Position numbers and translations under genes: made by a program. From Streptomyces spinosus (GTDB lineage Bacteria > Actinomycetota > Actinomycetes > Streptomycetales > Streptomycetaceae), in assembly GCF_020400655.1 (NCBI RefSeq), contig NZ_JAINRC010000013.1:186001-250000 (forward strand): DNA of 64,000 nt, read 5' to 3'. Of this stretch, positions 1 to 7,870 are shown piece after piece; position 1 is the stretch's first letter; every line of letters begins with the position of its first letter. The notes beneath the pieces were generated by a model. It saw only the letters and a list, made by a program, of their open reading frames with translations, had not been told where the DNA came from and made no database searches.

Positions 1-33
1 AGCCTGATCCCCCCTACTGCGCGAGGAGACCCG

Positions 34-222
34 ATGCCCCGCATGATCGGCCGGCACTGCCCCGACGGCCCCGGCGGACGCGACTGCTACTGCTGCGGCC
101 AAGCCCCAGGCCGAGACCGCAAGACCGCCCGCCGGCGCGTGAAGCGCTCCGAGCGACAGCAGTGGAAGCGCGCCGCCCGCCTCAGCCCCTGGCCGCCCGA
201 CACGACAGGACGAACCCCATGA
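34..222 (+). CDS. Small basic phage protein with CYCC motif
   Basis: A 62-residue, strongly basic protein preceded by a good ribosome binding site (GAGGAG). Cysteines occur at CPDGPGGRDCYCCG, an arrangement that could bind zinc, followed by an arginine/lysine-rich helix. Its stop overlaps the start of the next gene as ATGA, which supports translational coupling and the reality of both frames. Proteins of this size and composition occur just upstream of terminase genes in actinophages. The function is unknown; nucleic-acid binding is a guess from composition. Confidence 0.55.
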   Translation: MPRMIGRHCPDGPGGRDCYCCGQAPGRDRKTARRRVKRSERQQWKRAARLSPWPPDTTGRTP

Positions 223-404
223 CCGAACTCGCCCGCAGCCTGGAGACCGTAAGCCCCAAGGCGCCGATGACCACCGCCGCACTCATCATGGGCCTGACCG
301 CCGAAGCCGGCCGCCCTGTCACTCAACGCGAGATCAGCGAAGCCCCGGCGATCCCCGAGGGCGCGACCCGAGCCGAGTACGCGGAGATCCTCCGCAACGC
401 CTGA
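219..404 (+). CDS. Hypothetical small phage protein
   Basis: The start chosen here is the ATG that overlaps the preceding stop (ATGA), giving 61 residues beginning MTELARSLETV; a longer in-frame reading from 162 lies inside the upstream gene. The predicted protein has a segment (GRPVTQREISEAPAIPEG) reminiscent of a small helix-turn-helix or recognition helix, but nothing diagnostic. It ends 14 bases before a strong hairpin terminator, so it closes the transcript to its left. Function unknown. Confidence 0.5.
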   Translation: MTELARSLETVSPKAPMTTAALIMGLTAEAGRPVTQREISEAPAIPEGATRAEYAEILRNA

Positions 405-418
405 CTCACGACGAACTG

Positions 419-451
419 AAGGCCCCGCACACGCCACCGGTGCGGGGCCTT
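419..451 (+). terminator. Hairpin terminator before the late operon
   Basis: A perfect 12-bp stem (AAGGCCCCGCAC at 419-430, complementary to 440-451) with a 9-nt loop, followed by a short T-containing stretch (CGTTCTG). It separates the small genes at the left from the packaging genes, so the terminase operon probably starts from its own promoter in 452-549. Confidence 0.7.
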
Positions 452-549
452 CGTTCTGCGCGCGCCCTCAGCCGCCACCCCGGTTGCACGCATCGTTACC
501 ATCAAACCACGCCAACCAGTAACCACGCGAGCAACAGGAAGGGGACGCC

Positions 550-1062
550 GTGACCGCCAACGACGACACCCCCGACCACCTCAAACGCCCCCGCGACGGA
601 CGCAACCGGTTCGTCCGCAGCATGGACAACGTCCGCCGCGACGCCGAAGCAGCCGCCTACTGGGCCGAACACCACTGCACCTACCAAGAAATCGCCGACC
701 GGTTCGGCTACTACGACCGCGCCCAAGCCTGGCGCGGCATCCAGGCAGCGAAACGCGACGTCGCCCTGCCCGCCGTGACCAAGCTGCGCCAGACCGAAGC
801 CGAACAACTCGACAACCTGTACGTCCTCGCCATGGAGATCATCGAGCGGAACCACGTCGTCGTCTCCCACGGCCGCATCATCTACGGCGAAGACGGCAAA
901 CCCCTCCAGGACGACGGACCCCGCCTCCAGGCCATCCAGACCGCCCTCCGCATCCGCGACCAGTACCAGAACCTCCACGGACTCAAGCAGCCCGCCAAGG
1001 TCGAACACTCAGGCGGCGTGAAGTACGAAGTCGTGGGCGTTGACCCCGAAGACCTCACGTGA
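550..1062 (+). CDS. Terminase small subunit (putative)
   Basis: A 170-residue protein from a GTG start preceded by AGGAAGGGG. The N-terminal part contains a probable helix-turn-helix (CTYQEIADRFGYYDRAQAW, about residues 39-57), as expected for the subunit that recognises the packaging site and recruits the large subunit. The rest is helical and charged. Assignment rests mainly on position: it overlaps the large terminase start by 4 bases (GTGA). Size and HTH agree with small terminases, which are otherwise poorly conserved; a packaging-adjacent DNA-binding protein of another kind is possible. Confidence 0.7.
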   Translation: MTANDDTPDHLKRPRDGRNRFVRSMDNVRRDAEAAAYWAEHHCTYQEIADRFGYYDRAQAWRGIQAAKRDVALPAVTKLRQTEAEQLDNLYVLAMEIIERNHVVVSHGRIIYGEDGKPLQDDGPRLQAIQTALRIRDQYQNLHGLKQPAKVEHSGGVKYEVVGVDPEDLT

Positions 1063-2459
1063 CCACAGCGACGGACGACGACGTCATCGTCCGGTACGAA
1101 CCCCGCGGCGCCGCCCGGCAACTCTTCAAGACCCGCGACAGCGAAGTCGTGATGGCCGGGCCGGCCGGCACCGGGAAGTCCCTGGCTGCGCTGTTCCGCG
1201 TGCACCTGGCCGCGCTGCACAACCCGAACATCCGGTGCCTGATCGTCCGCAAGACCGCGGTGTCCCTGACGTCCACCACGCTGGTCACGTTCGAGAAGAA
1301 GGTCGCTGCCGACGCCCTCGCCCGCGGCATCGTGACCTGGTTCGGTGGTAGCGCCCGTGAGGCGGCCTGCTACCGGTACTCGAACGGCAGCGTGATCGTG
1401 GTCGGCGGTATGGACAAGCCCGAGAAGATCATGTCCGCCGAGTACGACCTGGTGTTCGCCGACGAAGCCACCGAACTCACCGTGGACGACTGGGAGGCCA
1501 TCGCTACCCGCCTTCGTAACGGCGTCCTTTCCTGGCAGCAGCAGATCGCCGCCTGCAACCCGGGCCCGCCGTCGCACTGGCTCAAGCAGCGCTGCGACCA
1601 AGGCGAAGCCACGATGCTCATCTCCCGGCATCGCGACAACCCGGCCTACATGAACGCCGACGGCACCCCCACGGAGAAGGGCCGGGACTACTTCGCCAAG
1701 CTGGATAAGCTCACCGGCGTCCGTAAGGCACGCCTGCGCGATGGCATTTGGGCCGCAGCCGAGGGCCAGATTTACGACGGATGGGACGACGCCGTCCACA
1801 TCACCGACCCGCGGGCCATCCCCGACAGCTGGACACGCTGGTGGACCGTCGACTTCGGGTTCACCAACCCGTTCGTCCTCCAGTGCTGGGCCGAAGACCC
1901 GGACGGCCGGCTCTGGCTGTACCGCGAGATCTACCACACGCGGCGCCTCGTTGAAGACCACGCCCGGCACATCCTCCGGTTGGTCCGCCGCTGCGCCGAC
2001 TGCTGCGGCTCAAAGGCCACCGACCACGACTGCCACACCTGCAAGGCGTGCCGGCTGGAGTGGACCGAGCCTCGACCCCGCGCGATCATCTGTGACCACG
2101 ACGCTGAGGACCGGGCCACCCTGGAGCGGCACCTGAGCATGGGGACACAGGCCGCGCACAAGAGCGTGTCCGACGGCATCCAGGCAGTGCAGTCCCGGCT
2201 GAAGGTGGCAGGCGACGGCAAGCCGCGTCTGCTCGTCGTGCGCGACGCGCTGGTGGAGCGCGACCCGGCGCTGGAAGAGGCGTCGCTGCCGATTGGCACG
2301 GTCGATGAGATCACCGGCTACGTGTGGGCGGTGAAGCCCGGCAATGCCGGCGGCCTCAAGGAGGAGCCCGTGAAGAAGGACGACCACGCTATGGACGCCA
2401 TGCGGTACATGGTCGCCGCGAAGGACATCGGCGGCAGGCCGCGGGTCCGCTGGCTGTGA
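1059..2459 (+). CDS. Terminase large subunit
   Basis: This is the ATP-driven DNA-packaging motor and headful/cos nuclease. Walker A is at residues 33-41 (AGPAGTGKS) and Walker B at 131-136 (LVFADE) with the catalytic Glu. The C-terminal RNase H-like nuclease shows acidic residues at D265 (VDFGF), D346 (CDHDAED) and the late DDHAMDAMRY motif. Length (466 aa) is normal. An insertion at residues 312-331 carries six cysteines plus histidines (CADCC...HDCHTCKAC), probably a zinc site inside the nuclease domain, which not all terminases have. The GTG start overlaps the small subunit gene by four bases, indicating coupling. Confidence 0.95.
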   Translation: MTTATDDDVIVRYEPRGAARQLFKTRDSEVVMAGPAGTGKSLAALFRVHLAALHNPNIRCLIVRKTAVSLTSTTLVTFEKKVAADALARGIVTWFGGSAREAACYRYSNGSVIVVGGMDKPEKIMSAEYDLVFADEATELTVDDWEAIATRLRNGVLSWQQQIAACNPGPPSHWLKQRCDQGEATMLISRHRDNPAYMNADGTPTEKGRDYFAKLDKLTGVRKARLRDGIWAAAEGQIYDGWDDAVHITDPRAIPDSWTRWWTVDFGFTNPFVLQCWAEDPDGRLWLYREIYHTRRLVEDHARHILRLVRRCADCCGSKATDHDCHTCKACRLEWTEPRPRAIICDHDAEDRATLERHLSMGTQAAHKSVSDGIQAVQSRLKVAGDGKPRLLVVRDALVERDPALEEASLPIGTVDEITGYVWAVKPGNAGGLKEEPVKKDDHAMDAMRYMVAAKDIGGRPRVRWL

Positions 2460-2504
2460 CACTGTCGAACCCCTACAACGCCACCGGATGAGAGTGAGGC
2501 CGCG

Positions 2505-2693
2505 ATGACTAGCAGATACGAGCGATTCCGCAGGTGGAACCCGTTGTTGCGGAAGTTGGCGCCGATTCTGCTTGACACGGCTGGGATCATCCTATTGTCG
2601 GGTTCCGCCATGGTGTGGAACCTGATCGCTGGCCTGGCCGCAGCAGGGATTGGCTGCTTCGTCCTGAACTGGCGGTGGTTCGGCACCGAGTAG
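2505..2693 (+). CDS. Small membrane protein between terminase and portal
   Basis: A 62-residue protein with a basic N-terminus (SRYERFRRWNPLLRK) followed by two closely spaced hydrophobic segments (about residues 20-37 and 40-56). It lies between the terminase and portal genes, with an acceptable SD (GAGTGAGG). Similar tiny membrane proteins are found at this position in actinophages, but their function is unknown to me. Confidence 0.6.
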   Translation: MTSRYERFRRWNPLLRKLAPILLDTAGIILLSGSAMVWNLIAGLAAAGIGCFVLNWRWFGTE

Positions 2694-2706
2694 CGAGGGA
2701 GGGGCG

Positions 2707-4194
2707 TTGGCACGGACCCTCCTCGGCGCGCTCCTCAACCGAGCCAGCACCGCAGCTCAGACCCCGGTCCCCTTCGCCTCCCGCTCCGCCAGCTACAGCG
2801 GCGGCCTGTTCGGTGCCAGCCGCACCGCCGAAGGTCAGATGCGCGCCATGAGCGCCGTCGGCACTCTCTTCGCGATCGTGGACAGGACGGCCAACGCGAC
2901 CGCCCTCGTCGACTGGAAGCTCTGGCGCAAGGCCAAATCAGGCCGCGCCGAAGACCGGACCGAAGTCACCGCGCACGCAGCCCTCGACCTGTGGAACCGG
3001 CCCAACCCCTTCATGCCGCGGCAGGAGTTCGTCGAGAGCTTCCAACAGCACCAAGACCTGACCGGCGAAGCCTGGTGGGTCATCGCCAAACGGCCCGGGA
3101 TCAACCTGCCGCTGGAGATGTGGCCGGTGCGCCCCGACCGCATGACGCCCGTACCGTCCCGGGACAACTTCCTCGCCGGGTACGTCTACACGTCACCGGA
3201 CGGCGAGCAGATCCCGCTGGAGCTGGACGAGGTCATCCAGCTTCGCCGGCCGAACCCGCTCGACCCGTACCGCGGCCTGTCGCCGGTGCTGTCGATCCTT
3301 CCGGACCTGGACACCAGCCGGTACGCCTCCGAGTGGAGCCGGGCGTTCTTCGTGAACAGCGCGCAGCCGGGCGGCATCATCGAGGTTCCGCAGGCGCTCA
3401 GCGATGACCAGTTCGATGAGCTGCGGGACCGGTGGAACGAGCAGCACCGCGGCGTCGGCAACGCGCACAGGGTGGCGATCCTGGAGCACGGCAAGTGGGT
3501 CGACCGCACCATCAGCCAGCGCGACATGCAGTTCGTTGAGCTGCGCGGCGCCACCGCCGACCGGATCCGCGAGGCATACGGCATCAGCAAGACCGCCATC
3601 GGTGACTTCGAGGACATCAACCGCGCCTCCGCGCTCGCGGCCAAGAGCTGGTTCGCGGAGCAGCAGACCATCCCGCGCCTGGAACGGATCAAGGCCGCAC
3701 TCAACCACGAACTCCTGCCGCTCTTCGGAGCCACCGCACAGGGCCTGGAGTTCGACTACGAACCCCCGACCCCGCCGGACCCGGAGATCGAAGCCCAGCA
3801 GCTCACCGCACGCTCGGCTGCTGCTGCCGTCTTGGTCCGCGAGGGCTTCGACCCGGCAGGCGTCCTGTCCGCCGTTGGCCTCCCCGAGATCCCCTACGCG
3901 GGACGGCCTGCCGCGCCGGGTCCGTCCGCTCTGGTGGCCGCGTGGGATGACGCCGTGGCCAGCCTGCTCGGTGAGGACATCGAGGCGGCGCAGCGGTGGG
4001 TCGCGGTCGCGGTCGACGACGACAACACGTGCGGGCCGTGCGCGGAGAACGACGGCAAGACCTACCGCAACCGGGCGATGGCCTACCAGGACTACCCGGG
4101 AGGCTCCGGCTACATCCACTGCGTTGGCGCGAAGTACGGCAACGAGTGCCGCTGCAAGGTCGTCAAGCGAGGCCGCAAGGGAGAGGGCTCATGA
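2707..4194 (+). CDS. Portal protein with MuF-like C-terminal extension
   Basis: The portal is the dodecameric ring through which DNA enters and leaves the capsid. Residues about 1-370 follow the HK97/SPP1-type phage portal pattern (ALVDWKLWR, LDEVIQLRRPNPLDPYRG, FFVNSAQPGGIIEVP, YGISKTAIGDFEDINRASA). The last ~90 residues look like the end of a MuF/minor-head protein (DDDNTCGPCAENDGKTY, then HCVGAKYGNECRCKVV), with a Cys/His set suited to zinc, so portal and a minor capsid segment appear fused. The start is TTG after GAGGGAGGGG. The ATGA overlap with the next gene indicates coupling. At 495 aa it is longer than a plain HK97 portal. Confidence 0.92.
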   Translation: MARTLLGALLNRASTAAQTPVPFASRSASYSGGLFGASRTAEGQMRAMSAVGTLFAIVDRTANATALVDWKLWRKAKSGRAEDRTEVTAHAALDLWNRPNPFMPRQEFVESFQQHQDLTGEAWWVIAKRPGINLPLEMWPVRPDRMTPVPSRDNFLAGYVYTSPDGEQIPLELDEVIQLRRPNPLDPYRGLSPVLSILPDLDTSRYASEWSRAFFVNSAQPGGIIEVPQALSDDQFDELRDRWNEQHRGVGNAHRVAILEHGKWVDRTISQRDMQFVELRGATADRIREAYGISKTAIGDFEDINRASALAAKSWFAEQQTIPRLERIKAALNHELLPLFGATAQGLEFDYEPPTPPDPEIEAQQLTARSAAAAVLVREGFDPAGVLSAVGLPEIPYAGRPAAPGPSALVAAWDDAVASLLGEDIEAAQRWVAVAVDDDNTCGPCAENDGKTYRNRAMAYQDYPGGSGYIHCVGAKYGNECRCKVVKRGRKGEGS

Positions 4195-5288
4195 ACATCA
4201 CGCTGCCCGGTAAGGCAGCCACCTTCCAGGCCAGCCAGCGCGCGCAAGCCGCCAAGCAGCGGGAGCAGTTCGGTATCGAGGCCCGCTCTTGGTACCGCAT
4301 CAGCAACGCCGCCTCGCAGGACGAGGCCGAGGTGATGCTGTACGACGAGGTGGGCGGCTGGTTCGGCGCGACCGCCGATCAGTTCATCGCGGACCTGCGC
4401 GGCATCACCGCGCCGAGTATCCGGCTCCGCGTCAACAGCCCTGGCGGCAGCGTGTTCGAGGGCATCGCCATCGCCAACGCGCTCCGCTCCCACCCCGCGT
4501 CGGTGACGGTGCAGGTCGACGGGATCGCCGCGTCCATCGCCTCCGTGATCGCCATGTCCGGCGACCGGATCGAGATGGCCCCCAACAGCATGCTCATGAT
4601 CCACGACGCCTCGGGCGTCTGCATGGGAAACGCCTCCGACATGGAGGAGATGGCCGAACTCCTCGACCTGATCTCGGACAACATCGCGGACGCCTACGCC
4701 GCGCGCGCCGGCGGCACCCGCGACGAGTGGCGGGCCCGGATGCGCGCCGAGACCTGGTACCTCCCCGAGGACGCCGTCGACGCCGGCCTCGCCGACGAAG
4801 CCATCACCACACCGAAGGCCGGCACCCCCGAGGCTGAGCCGGACGAGACCGAGCCGGAGCCGGAGATGGCCCGCGCCTGGGACCTGGCTGCCTACGGCTA
4901 CACCGGGCCCCGCCGCGAGGACCCGAAGCCGGAGGCCGAGGCGGAGCAGCAGACGACGCTGACCATCAACATCGGCGCCGCCCTCGATGAGGACTTCGTC
5001 GAGCAGCTGCGCGCCATGGTCCGCAAGGCCAGCAAGCCCGCGTCCGTCGAGGACACCGTCCCGGCCGAGCCCGCCGAGGAGCAGGTCGCCGAGTACCAGG
5101 GCGAGCACGGCCCCGAACTGGTGGCGCTCACCGACCCGGAGCCGGAGGCGGCTGCCGCCGAACCCGTAGACGAGTGGGCCGCAGCCGTGGCCCACCTCAC
5201 CCAGCCCAAGCCTGACCCGTGGGCCGCACTCGTGGCCCGCTTCACCCACAGCACGTCGGCGGCCCGCTCGGCGACGGACGCAGCCTGA
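4191..5288 (+). CDS. ClpP-like prohead protease with long acidic C-terminus
   Basis: A head-maturation protease that cleaves the scaffold and capsid N-termini during prohead maturation. The ClpP/S14 fold is clear: the oxyanion segment NSPGGSVFEG (residues 82-91), nucleophile Ser115 in GIAASIAS and His138 in MLMIHDAS. The start chosen (ATG at 4191) overlaps the portal stop; the longer open frame upstream lies within the portal gene. After about residue 220 comes a ~140-residue, Glu/Pro/Ala-rich tail, which may act as a fused scaffold since no separate scaffold gene is seen before the capsid gene. Total 365 aa. Confidence 0.92.
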   Translation: MNITLPGKAATFQASQRAQAAKQREQFGIEARSWYRISNAASQDEAEVMLYDEVGGWFGATADQFIADLRGITAPSIRLRVNSPGGSVFEGIAIANALRSHPASVTVQVDGIAASIASVIAMSGDRIEMAPNSMLMIHDASGVCMGNASDMEEMAELLDLISDNIADAYAARAGGTRDEWRARMRAETWYLPEDAVDAGLADEAITTPKAGTPEAEPDETEPEPEMARAWDLAAYGYTGPRREDPKPEAEAEQQTTLTINIGAALDEDFVEQLRAMVRKASKPASVEDTVPAEPAEEQVAEYQGEHGPELVALTDPEPEAAAAEPVDEWAAAVAHLTQPKPDPWAALVARFTHSTSAARSATDAA

Positions 5289-5298
5289 AGGAGGCAGC

Positions 5299-6660
5299 AT
5301 GGCAACCCCTACCATCCCGAGCAACGCCGACGAGCTGGCGGAAATGCTCCACGACCCGGCCAAGGCCGCGCCCGTCGTGGAGAGCCCGAAGGCCCTCACC
5401 GAGTTCATCGAGGCGTACGCCAACCGCACGCAGGGCGAGGGCACGGACCTGAACCGCATGGTGGCCGAGGAGACGCAGCGGCAGTTCGCCGCGATGCTCC
5501 GCGACCACGGCGCCGACGCCACCACCAAGGACGCCGCGCAGGCGATCAAGCGGCTCGACCTCGACCCGCAGGCCAAGCGCGGCGGGATGCTCACCTCCCA
5601 CCGGCAGGGCACCGCCTACAACAAGGACGCCCCCGGCGCGATCGTCGACAAGCACTTCGAGAACTCGATCGACTACGTCCAGAACATCTGGCACAAGAAC
5701 GCGAAGGCCGACGCCGACAAGCTCGGCGCGCTCCGCAACGCCGCGTCGTCCGTGTCCCCGGCCGACGGTGGCTTCCTGGTCCCCGAGACCCTGCGGTCGC
5801 AGCTACTCCAGCTGGCCCTGGAGAAGGCCGTCGTCCGGCCGCTGGCCACGGTGGTCCCGATGGAGAGCGCGCGCGTTCCCTTCCCGATGATCGACACCAC
5901 CACCAACGCGGGCAGCGTGTTCGGCGGCATGGTCGCCTACTGGGGTGAGGAAGGCGCCGCCCTCCAGGACTCCAACCCCAAGTTCGGCCGCGTCGAACTG
6001 GACGCCAAGAAGCTCACGGGCCTGAGCGCGGTCCCCAACGAGCTGCTCCAGGACTCCATCGTCAGCTTCTCCGCGCTGATCGAGACCCTGTGGCCGCAGG
6101 CCCTCGCCTTCTCCGAGGACAACGCGTTCCAGTCCGGCAGCGGCACCGGTGAACCCCTCGGCTTCCGTGGCGCCGGCAACCCGGCCGCGGTCACCGTGAC
6201 CCGCACTACCGCGAACAAGATCCAGTACCCGGACGTCGTCGGTATGTACGCCCGGATGCTGCCCTCGTCGCTGTCGAACGCGGTGTGGATGTGCGCCCCG
6301 GACGCGCTGCCGCAGCTCCTCCAGCTGTCCCTCACCGTCGGCACCGGCGGCAACTCGGTGTTCGTCGTCAACGCCGCGGCCGGCATGCCGATGAGCATCT
6401 TCGGCCGCCCGCTGATCATCACGGAGAAGGGCAGCACCCTGGGTTCCCGCGGCGACCTGGCCTTCGTGGACCTGTCGTACTACCTCGTCGGTGACCGGCA
6501 GGTCATGACCGCCGACAGCAGCACGGACTACAACTTCGGCACCGACAAGACGACGTTCCGGATCATCCAGCGCGTCGACGGCCGGCCGTGGATCCAGTCC
6601 GCGATCACCCCGCAGAACGGCAGCTCCTCCACGCTCAGCCCGTTCGTCGAGCTGAACTAA
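5299..6660 (+). CDS. HK97-fold major capsid protein
   Basis: The main shell protein of the icosahedral head, 453 aa. Residues about 1-150 form a charged, helical delta-domain likely removed by the adjacent protease. The HK97 body begins near SPADGGFLVPETLRSQLLQ and shows the family signatures WGEEGAALQDSNPKFGRVEL, LTGLSAVPNELLQDS and NAFQSGSGTGEPLGF. It starts 10 bases after the protease stop with the SD GAAGGAGG. A strong hairpin follows the stop, fitting a very highly expressed gene. Confidence 0.95.
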   Translation: MATPTIPSNADELAEMLHDPAKAAPVVESPKALTEFIEAYANRTQGEGTDLNRMVAEETQRQFAAMLRDHGADATTKDAAQAIKRLDLDPQAKRGGMLTSHRQGTAYNKDAPGAIVDKHFENSIDYVQNIWHKNAKADADKLGALRNAASSVSPADGGFLVPETLRSQLLQLALEKAVVRPLATVVPMESARVPFPMIDTTTNAGSVFGGMVAYWGEEGAALQDSNPKFGRVELDAKKLTGLSAVPNELLQDSIVSFSALIETLWPQALAFSEDNAFQSGSGTGEPLGFRGAGNPAAVTVTRTTANKIQYPDVVGMYARMLPSSLSNAVWMCAPDALPQLLQLSLTVGTGGNSVFVVNAAAGMPMSIFGRPLIITEKGSTLGSRGDLAFVDLSYYLVGDRQVMTADSSTDYNFGTDKTTFRIIQRVDGRPWIQSAITPQNGSSSTLSPFVELN

Positions 6661-6669
6661 CCCCCCGCG

Positions 6670-6701
6670 GCCGGCGGCGGCATTCACACCCCGCCGCCGG
6701 C
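6670..6701 (+). terminator. Hairpin after the capsid gene
   Basis: A perfect 11-bp inverted repeat (GCCGGCGGCGG at 6670-6680 with its complement at 6691-6701) and a 10-nt loop, directly after the capsid stop. There is no U-tract, so partial termination or mRNA 3'-end protection is likely, lowering expression of the downstream neck and tail genes relative to capsid. Confidence 0.65.
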
Positions 6702-6758
6702 TACCACCGGGCCGGCAGTGTCGCCCCGGACCCGCTCACCAGACGAGAGGAAGACCCC

Positions 6759-7199
6759 ATGTCCCAGAAGGCCCTCGGGCGCCTGTTCAACTCGACCCCC
6801 GCCGCAGACGGCGTGTGGATCGCCCTCAAGGGCGCCGCGGCTGGCGTCGACTTCTCCTGCTACCTGGCGGGCGCGGTCGGCGACACGTACACGCTCCAGG
6901 AGGCGAAGGACTCCTCGGGTACGGGCGCGCAGAACCTGGCGGTCATCACCGAGTACCACACCTGCACCGGCAACGGGTCGGACGCGTGGACCCGCAGGAC
7001 GCAGGCCGCGGCGGCGACCGTGACCACGGCGGCGGCTGCCACGCAGAACGCGATGGTCGTCGCGGTCGAGGGCACCAGCCTGTCGGACGGCTACCGGTAC
7101 GTGAAGCTCACCAGCACCGGTGCGGGCACCGTGAACGCGATCACCCGCGACCTGCTCGCCCAGCGCGCACCGGCCAACCTCCCGGCGACCGGGGCCTGA
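6759..7199 (+). CDS. Small virion protein, candidate capsid decoration protein
   Basis: A 146-residue protein starting MSQKALGRLFNS, Ala/Thr/Gly-rich and predicted to be largely beta. It lies directly behind the major capsid gene, where cement or decoration proteins are usually encoded. The ATG follows GAGAGGAAG. No catalytic motif is seen. Decoration is inferred from position and composition; it could equally be another small structural protein. Confidence 0.6.
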   Translation: MSQKALGRLFNSTPAADGVWIALKGAAAGVDFSCYLAGAVGDTYTLQEAKDSSGTGAQNLAVITEYHTCTGNGSDAWTRRTQAAAATVTTAAAATQNAMVVAVEGTSLSDGYRYVKLTSTGAGTVNAITRDLLAQRAPANLPATGA

Positions 7200-7201
7200 C
7201 C

Positions 7202-7465
7202 GTGGCTGTCTGGACGTGCGCCGACTGCACCGCACGGTATGCGGTCGGCGCCCCCCGATGCCCGCAGTGCGGCTGCAAGGTCCGCGTCGAAGACGGAAGC
7301 GAGGACGACATGGCAAAGGTCACGGTGCACGGCGGCCCGTCCGACGAGCACGCCGAGACGAGCGAGGACGTACCGGCCGGCGCCGACTCCACGCCCGCCG
7401 AGGAGCAGCCGAGCGAGAAGCCCCGCCCGGCGCGCACCCGCACGGCCAAGAAGACCCGGGAGTAG
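7202..7465 (+). CDS. Small zinc-ribbon phage protein
   Basis: The GTG two bases after the previous stop gives an 87-residue protein. Its N-terminal third is a complete zinc ribbon (CADC at residues 5-8 and CPQCGC at 20-25), and the remainder is an acidic, Pro/Lys/Glu-rich, probably disordered tail ending in basic residues (RTRTAKKTRE). Tight spacing to both neighbours shows it belongs to the head operon. The function is unknown; a head-completion or DNA-contacting role is possible. Confidence 0.6.
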   Translation: MAVWTCADCTARYAVGAPRCPQCGCKVRVEDGSEDDMAKVTVHGGPSDEHAETSEDVPAGADSTPAEEQPSEKPRPARTRTAKKTRE

Positions 7466-7468
7466 ACC

Positions 7469-7834
7469 GTGAGCGTCGGATTCTCCACCGCGGCGGCGAA
7501 CAGCGCCCTGGACACCCTGGGCAGCACGTACTCGTGGATCAAGCTGCACACGGGGGACCCCGGCGCCGCAGGCACCGCCAACACGGCGGTTGAGACGACC
7601 CGCAAGCAGGTGACCTGGGCGTCCGCGTCGGCTGCGGCGAAGGCGTCGAGCGCGGACCTGGTGTGGACGAACGTGGCGGGCAGCGAGCGGTACACGCACT
7701 TCTCGCTGTGGACCGCGTCGACCGCCGGCAGCTTCGGCGGGTCGGGGACGGTCACGGCGAACGCAGTGACGGCCGGTGACACGTTCACCATCCCCACCGG
7801 CTCCCTGACCCTGACCCTGCCCGCCGCAGCCTGA
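7469..7834 (+). CDS. Conserved actinophage structural protein
   Basis: A 121-residue protein with a characteristic N-terminus (WIKLHTGDPGAAGTANTAVE) and a later THFSLWTASTAGSFGGSG segment. I recognise this pattern from small actinophage virion proteins often annotated as tail fibre or structural proteins, but cannot name a precise function. The GTG start lies three bases after the previous gene. It is beta-rich by composition with no cysteines. Confidence 0.6.
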   Translation: MSVGFSTAAANSALDTLGSTYSWIKLHTGDPGAAGTANTAVETTRKQVTWASASAAAKASSADLVWTNVAGSERYTHFSLWTASTAGSFGGSGTVTANAVTAGDTFTIPTGSLTLTLPAAA

Positions 7835-7870
7835 CCCAACAGCCCGAGTCCAGAGAGGAGGTGACCGCGT

